DNA from: Eledone cirrhosa
Taxonomy: Eukaryota > Mollusca > Cephalopoda > Octopoda > Eledonidae
Assembly: GCA_964016885.1 (NCBI GenBank)
Contig: OZ024759.1
Location: forward strand, 1,377,001-1,441,000
Length of the DNA: 64,000 nucleotides
Direction of reading: 5' to 3'
The stretch's first letter is position 1. Every line of letters starts with the position of its first letter. The notes beneath the pieces were generated by a model. That model did no database searches, was not told the origin of the DNA, and saw only the letters and a list, made by a program, of their open reading frames with translations. Shown in pieces: positions 43,601 to 58,600 of this stretch. The translations under genes and the position numbers were made by a program.

Positions 43601-46600
43601 TTAGTAACATGACAGTCTATATTGTAACATGACACAGTCTATATTAGTAACATGACACAGTCTATATTAGTAACATGACAGTCTATATTAGTAACATGAC
43701 ACAGTCTATATTAGTAACATGACACAGTCTATATTAGTAACATGACAGTCTATATTAGTAGCATGGCAATGTCTATATTAGTAACATGACACAGTCTATA
43801 TTAGTAACAAGACATAGTCTATATTAGTAACATGACATAGTCTATATTAGTAGCATGACAAAGTCTATATTAGTAACATGACAAAGTCTATATTAGTAAC
43901 ATGACACAGTCTATCTTAGTAACATGACAAAGTCTATATTAGTAACATGACACAGTCTATATTAGTAACATGACAAAGTCTATATTAGTAGCATGACAAA
44001 GTCTATATTAGTAACATGACACAGTCTATATTAGTAACATGACAAAGTCTATATTAGTAACATGACAAAGTCTATATTAGTAACATGACAAAGTCTATAT
44101 TAGTAACATGACTAAGTCTATATTAGTAACATGACACAGTCTATATTAGTAACATGACAGTCTATATTAGTAGCATGACAAAGTCTATATTAGTAACATG
44201 ACAAAGTCTATATTAGTAACATGACACAGTCTATATTAGTAACATGACAAAGTCTATATTAGTAACATGGCAAAGTCTATGTTAGTAACATGACAAAGTC
44301 TATATTAGTAACATGACAAAGTCTATATTAGTAACATGACACAGTCTATATTAGTAACATGACAAAGTCTATATTAGTAACATGGCAAAGTCTATGTTAG
44401 TAACATGACAAAGTCTATATTAGTAACATGACAGTCTATATTAGTAACATGACACATTCTATATTAGTAACATGACAAAGTCTATATTAGTAGCATGACA
44501 AAGTCTATATTAGTAACATGACAGTCTATATTAGTAACATGCCAAAGTCTATATTAGTAGCACGACAAAGTCTATATTAGTAACATGACACAGTCTATAT
44601 TAGTAACATGACACAGTCTATATTAGTAACATGACACAGTCTATATTAGTAGCATGACAAAGTCTATATTAGTAACATGACAAAGTCTATATTAGTAACA
44701 TGACAAAGTCTATATTAGTAACATGACATAGTCTATATTAGTAGCATGACAAAGTCTATATTAGTAACATGACAAAGTCTATATTAGTAACATGACAGTC
44801 TATATAAGTAACATGACACATTCTATATTAGTAACATGACAAAGTCTATATTAGTAGCATGACAAAGTCTATATTAGTAACATGACAGTCTATATTAGTA
44901 ACATGCCAAAGTCTATATTAGTAGCATGACAAAGTCTATATTAGTAACATGACACAGTCTATATTAGTAACATGACACAGTCTATATTAGTAACATGACA
45001 CAGTCTATATTAGTAGCATGACAAAGTCTATATTAGTAACATGACAAAGTCTATATTAGTAACATGACAAAGTCTATATTAGTAACATGACAAAGTCTAT
45101 ATTAGTAACATGACACAGTGTATATTAGTAATATGACAGTCTATATTAGTAGCATGACAAAGTCTATATTAGTAACATGACAAAGTCTATATTAGTAACA
45201 TGACACAGTCTATATTAGTAACATGACACAGTCTATATTAGTAACATGACACAGTCTATATTAGTAACATGACAAAGTCTATATTAGTAACATGGCAAAG
45301 TCTATATTAGTAACATGACAAAGTCTATATTAGTAACATGACAAGGTCTATATTAGTAACATGACACAGTCTATATTAGTAACATGACAAAGTCTATATT
45401 AGTAACATGACAGTCTATATTAGTAACATGCCAAAGTCTATATTAGTAGCATGACAAAGTCTATATTAGTAGCATGACATAGTATATATTAGTAACATGA
45501 CACAGTCTATATTAGTAGCATGACAAAGTCTATATTAGTAACATGACAAAGTCTATATTAGTAACATGAGAAAGTCTATATTAGTAACATGACACAGTCT
45601 ATATTAGTAACATGACAAAGTCTATATTAGTAACATGACACAGTCTATATTAGTAACATGACACAGTCTATATTAGTAACATGCAAAGTCTATATTAGTA
45701 GCATGACAAAGTCTATATTAGTAACATGACAAAGTCTATATTAGTAACATGACACAGTCTATATTAGTAACATGACAAAGTCTATATTAGTAACATGACG
45801 GTCTATATTAGTAACATGACAGTCTATATTAGTAGCATGACAAAGTCTATATTAGTAACATGACACAGTCTATATTAGTAACATGACACAGTCTATATTA
45901 GTAACATGACAAAGTCTATATTAGTAGCATGACAAAGTCTATATTAGTAACATGACACAGTCTATATTAGTAACATGACACAGTCTATATTAGTAACATG
46001 ACACAGTCTATATTAGTAGCATGACAAAGTCTATATTAGTAACATGACAAAGTCTATATTAGTAACATGACAAAGTCTATATTAGTAACATGACATAGTC
46101 TATATTAGTAGCATGACAAAGTCTATATTAGTAACATGACAGTCTATATTGTAACATGACACAGTCTATATTAGTAACATGACAAAGACTCTATTAGTAA
46201 CATGACAAAGTCTATATTAGTAACATGACAGTCTATATTAGTAACATGACAAAATCTATATTAGTAACGTGACAGTCTATATTAGTAACATGACAAAGTC
46301 TATATTAGTAACATGACAAAGTCTATATTAGTAACATGACAAAGTCTATATTAGTAACATGACATAGTCTATATTAGTAACATGACAAAGTCTATATTAG
46401 TAACATGACAGTCTATATTGTAACATGACACAGTCTATATTAGTAACATGACACAGTCTATATTAGTAACATGACAGTCTATATTAGTAACATGACACAG
46501 TCTATATTAGTAACATGACACAGTCTATATTAGTAACATGACAGTCTATATTAGTAGCATGGCAATGTCTATATTAGTAACATGACACAGTCTATATTAG

Positions 46601-48170
46601 TAACAAGACATAGTCTATATTAGTAACATGACATAGTCTATATTAGTAGCATGACAAAGTCTATATTAGTAACATGACAAAGTCTATATTAGTAACATGA
46701 CACAGTCTATCTTAGTAACATGACAAAGTCTATATTAGTAACATGACACAGTCTATATTAGTAACATGACAAAGTCTATATTAGTAGCATGACAAAGTCT
46801 ATATTAGTAACATGACACAGTCTATATTAGTAACATGACAAAGTCTATATTAGTAACATGACAAAGTCTATATTAGTAACATGACAAAGTCTATATTAGT
46901 AACATGACTAAGTCTATATTAGTAACATGACACAGTCTATATTAGTAACATGACAGTCTATATTAGTAGCATGACAAAGTCTATATTAGTAACATGACAA
47001 AGTCTATATTAGTAACATGACACAGTCTATATTAGTAACATGACAAAGTCTATATTAGTAACATGGCAAAGTCTATGTTAGTAACATGACAAAGTCTATA
47101 TTAGTAACATGACAGTCTATATTAGTAACATGACACATTCTATATTAGTAACATGACAAAGTCTATATTAGTAGCATGACAAAGTCTATATTAGTAACAT
47201 GACAGTCTATATTAGTAACATGCCAAAGTCTATATTAGTAGCACGACAAAGTCTATATTAGTAACATGACACAGTCTATATTAGTAACATGACACAGTCT
47301 ATATTAGTAACATGACACAGTCTATATTAGTAGCATGACAAAGTCTATATTAGTAACATGACAAAGTCTATATTAGTAACATGACAAAGTCTATATTAGT
47401 AACATGACATAGTCTATATTAGTAGCATGACAAAGTCTATATTAGTAACATGACAAAGTCTATATTAGTAACATGACAGTCTATATAAGTAACATGACAC
47501 ATTCTATATTAGTAACATGACAAAGTCTATATTAGTAGCATGACAAAGTCTATATTAGTAACATGACAGTCTATATTAGTAACATGCCAAAGTCTATATT
47601 AGTAGCATGACAAAGTCTATATTAGTAACATGACACAGTCTATATTAGTAACATGACACAGTCTATATTAGTAACATGACACAGTCTATATTAGTAGCAT
47701 GACAAAGTCTATATTAGTAACATGACAAAGTCTATATTAGTAACATGACAAAGTCTATATTAGTAACATGACAAAGTCTATATTAGTAACATGACACAGT
47801 GTATATTAGTAATATGACAGTCTATATTAGTAGCATGACAAAGTCTATATTAGTAACATGACAAAGTCTATATTAGTAACATGACACAGTCTATATTAGT
47901 AACATGACACAGTCTATATTAGTAACATGACACAGTCTATATTAGTAACATGACAAAGTCTATATTAGTAACATGGCAAAGTCTATATTAGTAACATGAC
48001 AAAGTCTATATTAGTAACATGACAAGGTCTATATTAGTAACATGACACAGTCTATATTAGTAACATGACAAAGTCTATATTAGTAACATGACAGTCTATA
48101 TTAGTAACATGCCAAAGTCTATATTAGTAGCATGACAAAGTCTATATTAGTAGCATGACATAGTATATAT
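40630..48170 (+). repeat. Block F: three tandem copies of a 2,681-bp repeat, middle one 2,796 bp
   Basis: AACGTGACAGTC lies at 40,791, 43,472 and 46,268; GCAATG at 41,085, 43,766 and 46,562; GTGTATATT near 42,322, 45,118 and 47,799; ATAGTATATATTAG at 42,685, 45,481 and 48,162. Landmarks left of about 44.3 kb are spaced 2,681 then 2,796. Landmarks right of it are spaced 2,796 then 2,681. The base period is therefore 2,681 bp and the middle copy carries 115 extra bases (separate entry). The ATAGTATATA and AACGTGACAGTC variants appear only in this block, so it was amplified locally. Confidence 0.9.
44281..44396 (+). repeat. 115-bp (five-monomer) tandem duplication inside the middle F copy
   Basis: The variant ATGGCAAAGTCTATGTTAG occurs twice here, with its distinguishing G at 44,281 and 44,396, exactly 115 bp or five 23-bp monomers apart. 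The flanking F copies have it once (G at 41,600 and 47,077). Both of those are 2,681 bp from the nearest copy here, so the extra five units fully account for the 2,681 versus 2,796 difference. Confidence 0.9.
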
Positions 48171-48189
48171 TAGTAACATGACACAGTCT

Positions 48190-51100
48190 ATATTAGTAGC
48201 ATGACAAAGTCTATATTAGTAACATGACAAAGTCTATATTAGTAACATGAGAAAGTCTATATTAGTAACATGACACAGTCTATATTAGTAACATGACAAA
48301 GTCTATATTAGTAACATGACAGTCTATATTAGTAACATGACACAGTCTATATTAGTAACATGCAAAGTCTATATTAGTAGCATGACAAAGTCTATATTAG
48401 TAACATGACAAAGTCTATATTAGTAACATGACACAGTCTATATTAGTAACATGACAAAGTCTATATTAGTAACATGACGGTCTATATTAATAACATGACA
48501 GTCTATATTAGTAGCATGACAAAGTCTATATTAGTAACATGACACAGTCTATATTAGTAACATGACACAGTCTATATTAGTAACATGACAAAGTCTATAT
48601 TAGTAGCATGACAAAGTCTATATTAGTAACATGACACAGTCTATATTAGTAACATGACAAAGTCTATATTAGTAGCATGACAAAGTCTATATTAGTAACA
48701 TGACAAAGTCTATATTAGTAACATGACACAGTCTATATTAGTAACATGACAGTCTATATTAGTAACATGACAGTCCATATTAGTAGCATGACAAAGTCTA
48801 TATTAGTAACATGACAAAGTCTATATTAGTAACATGACACAGTCTATATTAGTAACATGACACAGTCTATATTAGTAACATCATACAGTCTATATTAGTA
48901 ACATGACAAAGTCTATATTAGTAACATGGCAAAGTCTATATTAGTAACATGACACAGTCTATATTAGTAACATGACAAGGCCTATATTAGTAACATGACA
49001 CAGTCTATATTAGTAACATGACAAAGTCTATATTAGTAACATGACAGTCTATATTAGTAACATGACAAAGTCTATATTAGTAACATGACAAAGTCTATAT
49101 TAGTAACATGACAGTCTATATTAGTAACATGACACAGTCTATATTAGTAACATGACAAAGTCTATATTAGTAACATGACACAGTCTATATTAGTAACATG
49201 ACACAGTCTATATTAGTAACATGACACAGTTTATATTAGTAACATGACAAAGTCTATATTAGTAACATGACAAAGTCTATATTAGTAACATGGCAGTCTA
49301 TATTAGTTACATGACAAAGTCTATATTAGTAACATGACACAGTCTATATTAGTAACATGACAAAGACTCTATTAGTAACATGACAAAGTCTATATTAGTA
49401 ACATGACAGTCTATATTAGTAACATGACAAAATCTATATTAGTAACATGACAGTCTATATTAGTAACATGACAAAGTCTATATTAGTAACATGACAGTCT
49501 ATATTGTACCATGACACAGTCTATATTAGTAACATGACACAGTCTATATTAGTAACATGACACAGTTTATATTAGTAACATGACAAAGTCTATATTAGTA
49601 ACATGACAAAGTCTATATTAGTAACATGGCAGTCTATATTAGTAACATGACAAAGTCTATATTAGTAACATGACACTGTCTATATTAGTAACATGACAAA
49701 GACTCTATTAGTAACATGACAAAGTCTATATTAGTAACATGACAGTCTATATTAGTAACATGACAAAATCTATATTAGTAACATGACAGTCTATATTAGT
49801 AACATGACAAAGTCTATATTAGTAACATGACAGTCTATATTGTACCATGACACAGTCTATATTAGTAACATGACATAGTCTATATTAGTAACATGACAAA
49901 GTCTATATTAGTAACATGACAGTCTATATTGTAACATGACACAGTCTATATTAGTAACATGACACAGTCTATATTAGTAACATGACAGTCTATATTAGTA
50001 ACATGACACAGTCTATATTAGTAACATGACACAGTCTATATTAGTAACATGACAGTCTATATTAGTAGCATGGCAATGTCTATATTAGTAACATGACACA
50101 GTCTATATTAGTAACAAGACATAGTCTATATTAGTAACATGACATAGTCTATATTAGTAGCATGACAAAGTCTATATTAGTAACATGACAAAGTCTATAT
50201 TAGTAACATGACACAGTCTATCTTAGTAACATGACAAAGTCTATATTAGTAACATGACACAGTCTATATTAGTAACATGACAAAGTCTATATTAGTAGCA
50301 TGACAAAGTCTATATTAGTAACATGACACAGTCTATATTAGTAACATGACAAAGTCTATATTAGTAACATGACAAAGTCTATATTAGTAACATGACAAAG
50401 TCTATATTAGTAACATGACTAAGTCTATATTAGTAACATGACACAGTCTATATTAGTAACATGACAGTCTATATTAGTAGCATGACAAAGTCTATATTAG
50501 TAACATGACAAAGTCTATATTAGTAACATGACACAGTCTATATTAGTAACATGACACAGTCTATATTAGTAACATGACAGTCTATATTAGTAACATGACA
50601 AAGTCTATATTAGTAACATGGCAAAGTCTATGTTAGTAACATGACAAAGTCTATATTAGTAACATGACAGTCTATATTAGTAACATGACACATTCTATAT
50701 TAGTAACATGACAAAGTCTATATTAGTAGCATGACAAAGTCTATATTAGTAACATGACAGTCTATATTAGTAACATGCCAAAGTCTATATTAGTAGCATG
50801 ACAAAGTCTATATTAGTAACATGACACAGTCTATATTAGTAACATGACACAGTCTATATTAGTAACATGACACAGTCTATATTAGTAGCATGACAAAGTC
50901 TATATTAGTAACATGACAAAGTCTATATTAGTAACATGACAAAGTCTATATTAGTAACATGACATAGTCTATATTAGTAGCATGACAAAGTCTATATTAG
51001 TAACATGACAAAGTCTATATTAGTAACATGACAGTCTATATTAGTAACATGACACATTCTATATTAGTAACATGACAAAGTCTATATTAGTAGCATGACA

Positions 51101-52590
51101 AAGTCTATATTAGTAACATGACAGTCTATATTAGTAACATGCCAAAGTCTATATTAGTAGCATGACAAAGTCTATATTAGTAACATGACACAGTCTATAT
51201 TAGTAACATGACACAGTCTATATTAGTAACATGACACAGTCTATATTAGTAGCATGACAAAGTCTATATTAGTAACATGACAAAGTCTATATTAGTAACA
51301 TGACAAAGTCTATATTAGTAATATGACAAAGTCTATATTAGTAACATGACACAGTGTATATTAGTAATATGACAGTCTATATTAGTAGCATGACAAAGTC
51401 TATATTAGTAACATGACAAAGTCTATATTAGTAACATGACACAGTCTATATTAGTAACATGACACAGTCTATATTAGTAACATGACACAGTCTATATTAG
51501 TAACATGACAAAGTCTATATTAGTAACATGGCAAAGTCTATATTAGTAACATGACAAAGTCTATATTAGTAACATGACATGGTCTATATTAGTAACATGA
51601 CACAGTCTATATTAGTAACATGACAAAGTCTATATTAGTAACATGACAGTCTATATTAGTAACATGCCAAAGTCTATATTAGTAGCATGACAAAGTCTAT
51701 ATTAGTAGCATGACACAGTCTATATTAGTAACATGACATAGTCTATATTAGTAACATGACACAGTCTATATTAGTAGCATGACAAAGTCTATATTAGTAA
51801 CATGACAAAGTCTATATTAGTAACATGAGAAAGTCTATATTAGTAACATGACACAGTCTATATTAGTAATATGACAAAGTCTATATTAGTAACATGACAC
51901 AGTCTATATTAGTAACATGACACAGTCTATATTAGTAACATGACACAGTCTATATTAGTAACATGCAAAGTCTATATTAGTAGCATGACAAAGTCTATAT
52001 TAGTAACATGACAAAGTCTATATTAGTAACATGACACAGTCTATATTAGTAACATGACAAAGTCTATATTAGTAACATGACGGTCTATATTAGTAACATG
52101 ACAGTCTATATTAGTAGCATGACAAAGTCTATATTAGTAACATGACACAGTCTATATTAGTAACATGACACAGTCTATATTAGTAACATGACAAAGTCTA
52201 TATTAGTAGCATGACAAAGTCTATATTAGTAACATGACACAGTCTATATTAGTAACGTGACAAAGTCTATATTAGTAGCATGACAAAGTCTATATTAGTA
52301 ACATGACAAAGTCTATATTAGTAACATGACACAGTCTATATTAGTAACATGACAGTCTATATTAGTAACATGACAGTCCATATTAGTAGCATGACAAAGT
52401 CTATATTAGTAACATGACAAAGTCTATATTAGTAACATGACACAGTCTATATTAGTAACATGACACAGTCTATATTAGTAACATCATACAGTCTATATTA
52501 GTAACATGACAAAGTCTATATTAGTAACATGGCAAAGTCTATATTAGTAACATGACACAGTCTATATTAGTAACATGACAAGGCCTATAT
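48190..52590 (+). repeat. Superblock SB, copy 3 (partial)
   Basis: GGCC at 48,979, GTAC at 49,506 and 49,842, GCAATG at 50,073, GTGTATATT at 51,354 and GGCC at 52,582 match SB1 (5,861 to 9,464) at a constant offset of 43,118. The GGCC-to-GGCC distance is 3,603 bp in both. Upstream, ATGAGAAAG lies 730 bp before GGCC against 732 in SB1, because one unit near 48,320 is 21 bp here. The left edge merges with the last F copy. Private changes include a GTCTATATTAAT unit near 48,481 and CACTGTC near 49,677. Confidence 0.85.
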
Positions 52591-55500
52591 TAGTAACATG
52601 ACACAGTCTATATTAGTAACATGACAAAGTCTATATTAGTAACATGACAGTCTATATTAGTAACATGACAAAGTCTATATTAGTAACATGACAAAGTCTA
52701 TATTAGTAACATGACAGTCATTATTAGTAACATGACACAGTCTATATTAGTAACATGACAAAGTCTATATTAGTAACATGACACAGTCTATATTAGTAAC
52801 ATGACACAGTCTATATTAGTAACATGACACAGTTTATATTAGTAACATGACAAAGTCTATATTAGTAACATGACAAAGTCTATATTAGTAACATGGCAGT
52901 CTATATTAGTTACATGACAAAGTCTATATTAGTAACATGACACAGTCTATATTAGTAACATGACAAAGACTCTATTAGTAACATGACAAAGTCTATATTA
53001 GTAACATGACAGTCTATATTAGTAACATGACAAAATCTATATTAGTAACATGACAGTCTATATTAGTAACATGACAAAGTCTATATTAGTAACATGACAG
53101 TCTATATTGTACCATGACACAGTCTATATTAGTAACATGACATAGTCTATATTAGTAACATGACAAAGTCTATATTAGTAACATGACAGTCTATATTGTA
53201 ACATGACACAGTCTATATTAGTAACATGACACAGTCTATATTAGTAACATGACAGTCTATATTAGTAACATGACAAAGTCTATATTAGTAACATGACAAA
53301 GTGTATATTAGTAACATGACAAAGTCTATATTAGTAGCATGACACAGTCTATATTAGTAACATGACAAAGTCTATATTAGTAACATGACACAGTCTATAT
53401 TAGTAACATGACAAAGTCTATATTAGTAACATGACACAGTCTATATTAGTAACATGACATAGTCTATATTAGTAACATGACAAAGTCTATATTAGTAGCA
53501 TGACACAGTCTAAATTAGTAACATGACACAGTCTATATTAGTAACATGACAGTCTATATTAGTTACATGACACAGTCTATATTAGTAACATGACAAAGTC
53601 TATATTAGTAGTATGACAAAGTCTATATTAGTAACATGACAGTCTATATTAGTAACATGACAAAGTCTATATTAGTAGCATGACAAAGTCTATATTAGTA
53701 GCATGACACAGTCTATATTAGTAACATGACACTGTCTATATTAGTAACATGACACAGTCTATATTAGTAACATGACAAAGTCTATATTAGTAGCATGACA
53801 AAGTCTATATTAGTAACATGACAAAGTCTATATTAGTAACATGACACAGTCTATATTAGTAACATGACAAAGTCTATATTAGTAACATGACACAGTCTAT
53901 ATTAGTAACATGACACAGTCTATATTAGTAACATGACAAAGTCTATATTAGTAGCATGACAAAGTCTATATTAGTAACATGACACAGTCTATATTAGTAA
54001 CGTGACAAAGTCTATATTAGTAGCATGACAAAGTCTATATTAGTAACATGACAAAGTCTATATTAGTAACATGACACAGTCTATATTAGTAACATGACAG
54101 TCTATATTAGTAACATGACAGTCCATATTAGTAGCATGACAAAGTCTATATTAGTAACATGACAAAGTCTATATTAGTAACATGACACAGTCTATATTAG
54201 TAACATGACACAGTCTATATTAGTAACATCATACAGTCTATATTAGTAACATGACAAAGTCTATATTAGTAACATGGCAAAGTCTATATTAGTAACATGA
54301 CACAGTCTATATTAGTAACATGACAAGGCCTATATTAGTAACATGACACAGTCTATATTAGTAACATGACAAAGTCTATATTAGTAACATGACAGTCTAT
54401 ATTAGTAACATGACAAAGTCTATATTAGTAACATGACAAAGTCTATATTAGTAACATGACAGTCATTATTAGTAACATGACACAGTCTATATTAGTAACA
54501 TGACAAAGTCTATATTAGTAACATGACACAGTCTATATTAGTAACATGACACAGTCTATATTAGTAACATGACACAGTTTATATTAGTAACATGACAAAG
54601 TCTATATTAGTAACATGACAAAGTCTATATTAGTAACATGGCAGTCTATATTAGTTACATGACAAAGTCTATATTAGTAACATGACACAGTCTATATTAG
54701 TAACATGACAAAGACTCTATTAGTAACATGACAAAGTCTATATTAGTAACATGACAGTCTATATTAGTAACATGACAAAATCTATATTAGTAACATGACA
54801 GTCTATATTAGTAACATGACAAAGTCTATATTAGTAACATGACAGTCTATATTGTACCATGACACAGTCTATATTAGTAACATGACATAGTCTATATTAG
54901 TAACATGACAAAGTCTATATTAGTAACATGACAGTCTATATTGTAACATGACACAGTCTATATTAGTAACATGACACAGTCTATATTAGTAACATGACAG
55001 TCTATATTAGTAACATGACAAAGTCTATATTAGTAACATGACAAAGTGTATATTAGTAACATGACAAAGTCTATATTAGTAGCATGACACAGTCTATATT
55101 AGTAACATGACAAAGTCTATATTAGTAACATGACACAGTCTATATTAGTAACATGACAAAGTCTATATTAGTAACATGACACAGTCTATATTAGTAACAT
55201 GACATAGTCTATATTAGTAACATGACAAAGTCTATATTAGTAGCATGACACAGTCTAAATTAGTAACATGACACAGTCTATATTAGTAACATGACAGTCT
55301 ATATTAGTTACATGACACAGTCTATATTAGTAACATGACAAAGTCTATATTAGTAGTATGACAAAGTCTATATTAGTAACATGACAGTCTATATTAGTAA
55401 CATGACAAAGTCTATATTAGTAGCATGACAAAGTCTATATTAGTAGCATGACACAGTCTATATTAGTAACATGACACTGTCTATATTAGTAACATGACAC

Positions 55501-55690
55501 AGTCTATATTAGTAACATGACAAAGTCTATATTAGTAGCATGACAAAGTCTATATTAGTAACATGACAAAGTCTATATTAGTAACATGACACAGTCTATA
55601 TTAGTAACATGACAAAGTCTATATTAGTAACATGACAAAGTCTATATTAGTAACATGACAGTCTATATTAGTAACATGACAAAGTCTATA
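52200..55690 (+). repeat. Block G: tandem pair with 1,745-bp period
   Basis: AACGTGAC at 52,256 and 54,001, GGCC at 52,582 and 54,327, GTAC at 53,109 and 54,854, and the rare CACTGTC variant (T at 53,733 and 55,478) are all 1,745 bp apart. GTCATTATT lies about 135 bp after each GGCC. The CACTGTC change is missing from the equivalent place near 61,600, so it arose before this duplication but is specific to it. That makes this one of the youngest duplications in the window. Confidence 0.87.
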
Positions 55691-58600
55691 TTAGTAACAT
55701 GACAAAGTCTATATTAGTAACATGACAAAGTCTATATTAGTAACATGACACAGTCTATATTAGTAACATGACACAGTCTATATTAGTAACATGACAAAGT
55801 CTATATTAGTAACATGGCAAAGTCTATATTAGTAACATGACAAAGTCTATATTAGTAACATGACAAGGTCTATATTAGTAACATGACACAGTCTATATTA
55901 GTAACATGACAAAGTCTATATTAGTAACATGACAGTCTATATTAGTAACATGCCAAAGTCTATATTAGTAGCACGACAAAGTCTATATTAGTAGCATGAC
56001 ACAGTCTATATTAGTAACATGACATAGTCTATATTAGTAACATGACACAGTCTATATTAGTAGCATGACAAAGTCTATATTAGTAACATGACAAAGTCTA
56101 TATTAGTAACATGAGAAAGTCTATATTAGTAACATGACACAGTCTATATTAGTAACATGACAAAGTCTATATTAGTAACATGACACAGTCTATATTAGTA
56201 ACATGACACAGTCTATATTAGTAACATGCAAAGTCTATATTAGTAGCATGCAAAGTCTATATTAGTAACATGACAAAGTCTATATTAGTAACATGACACA
56301 GTCTATATTAGTAACATGACAAAGTCTATATTAGTAACATGACGGTCTATATTAGTAACATGACAGTCTATATTAGTAGCATGACAAAGTCTATATTAGT
56401 AACATGACACAGTCTATATTAGTAACATGACACAGTCTATATTAGTAACATGACAAAGTCTATATTAGTAGCATGACAAAGTCTATATTAGTAACATGAC
56501 ACAGTCTATATTAGTAACATGACAAAGTCTATATTAGTAGCATGACAAAGTCTATATTAGTAACATGACAAAGTCTATATTAGTAACATGACACAGTCTA
56601 TATTAGTAACATGACAGTCTATATTAGTAACATGACAGTCCATATTAGTAGCATGACAAAGTCTATATTAGTAACATGACAAAGTCTATATTAGTAACAT
56701 GACACAGTCTATATTAGTAACATGACACAGTCTATATTAGTAACATCATACAGTCTATATTAGTAACATGACAAAGTCTATATTAGTAACATGGCAAAGT
56801 CTATATTAGTAACATGACACAGTCTATATTAGTAACATGACAAGGCCTATATTAGTAACATGACACAGTCTATATTAGTAACATGACAAAGTCTATATTA
56901 GTAACATGACAGTCTATATTAGTAACATGACAAAGTCTATATTAGTAACATGACAAAGTCTATATTAGTAACATGACAGTCTATATTAGTAACATGACAC
57001 AGTCTATATTAGTAACATGACAAAGTCTATATTAGTAACATGACACAGTCTATATTAGTAACATGACACAGTCTATATTAGTAACATGACACAGTTTATA
57101 TTAGTAACATGACAAAGTCTATATTAGTAACATGACAAAGTCTATATTAGTAACATGGCAGTCTATATTAGTTACATGACAAAGTCTATATTAGTAACAT
57201 GACACAGTCTATATTAGTAACATGACAAAGACTCTATTAGTAACATGACAAAGTCTATATTAGTAACATGACAGTCTATATTAGTAACATGACAAAATCT
57301 ATATTAGTAACATGACAGTCTATATTAGTAACATGACAAAGTCTATATTAGTAACATGACAGTCTATATTGTACCATGACACAGTCTATATTAGTAACAT
57401 GACACAGTCTATATTAGTAACATGACACAGTTTATATTAGTAACATGACAAAGTCTATATTAGTAACATGACAAAGTCTATATTAGTAACATGGCAGTCT
57501 ATATTAGTAACATGACAAAGTCTATATTAGTAACATGACACAGTCTATATTAGTAACATGACAAAGACTCTATTAGTAACATGACAAAGTCTATATTAGT
57601 AACATGACAGTCTATATTAGTAACATGACAAAATCTATATTAGTAACATGACAGTCTATATTAGTAACATGACAAAGTCTATATTAGTAACATGACAGTC
57701 TATATTGTACCATGACACAGTCTATATTAGTAACATGACATAGTCTATATTAGTAACATGACAAAGTCTATATTAGTAACATGACAGTCTATATTGTAAC
57801 ATGACACAGTCTATATTAGTAACATGACACAGTCTATATTAGTAACATGACAGTCTATATTAGTAACATGACACAGTCTATATTAGTAACATGACACAGT
57901 CTATATTAGTAACATGACAGTCTATATTAGTAGCATGGCAATGTCTATATTAGTAACATGACACAGTCTATATTAGTAACAAGACATAGTCTATATTAGT
58001 AACATGACATAGTCTATATTAGTAGCATGACAAAGTCTATATTAGTAACATGACAAAGTCTATATTAGTAACATGACACAGTCTATCTTAGTAACATGAC
58101 AAAGTCTATATTAGTAACATGACACAGTCTATATTAGTAACATGACAAAGTCTATATTAGTAGCATGACAAAGTCTATATTAGTAACATGACACAGTCTA
58201 TATTAGTAACATGACAAAGTCTATATTAGTAACATGACAAAGTCTATATTAGTAACATGACAAAGTCTATATTAGTAACATGACTAAGTCTATATTAGTA
58301 ACATGACACAGTCTATATTAGTAACATGACAGTCTATATTAGTAGCATGACAAAGTCTATATTAGTAACATGACAAAGTCTATATTAGTAACATGACACA
58401 GTCTATATTAGTAACATGACACAGTCTATATTAGTAACATGACAGTCTATATTAGTAACATGACAAAGTCTATATTAGTAACATGGCAAAGTCTATGTTA
58501 GTAACATGACAAAGTCTATATTAGTAACATGACAGTCTATATTAGTAACATGACACATTCTATATTAGTAACATGACAAAGTCTATATTAGTAGCATGAC

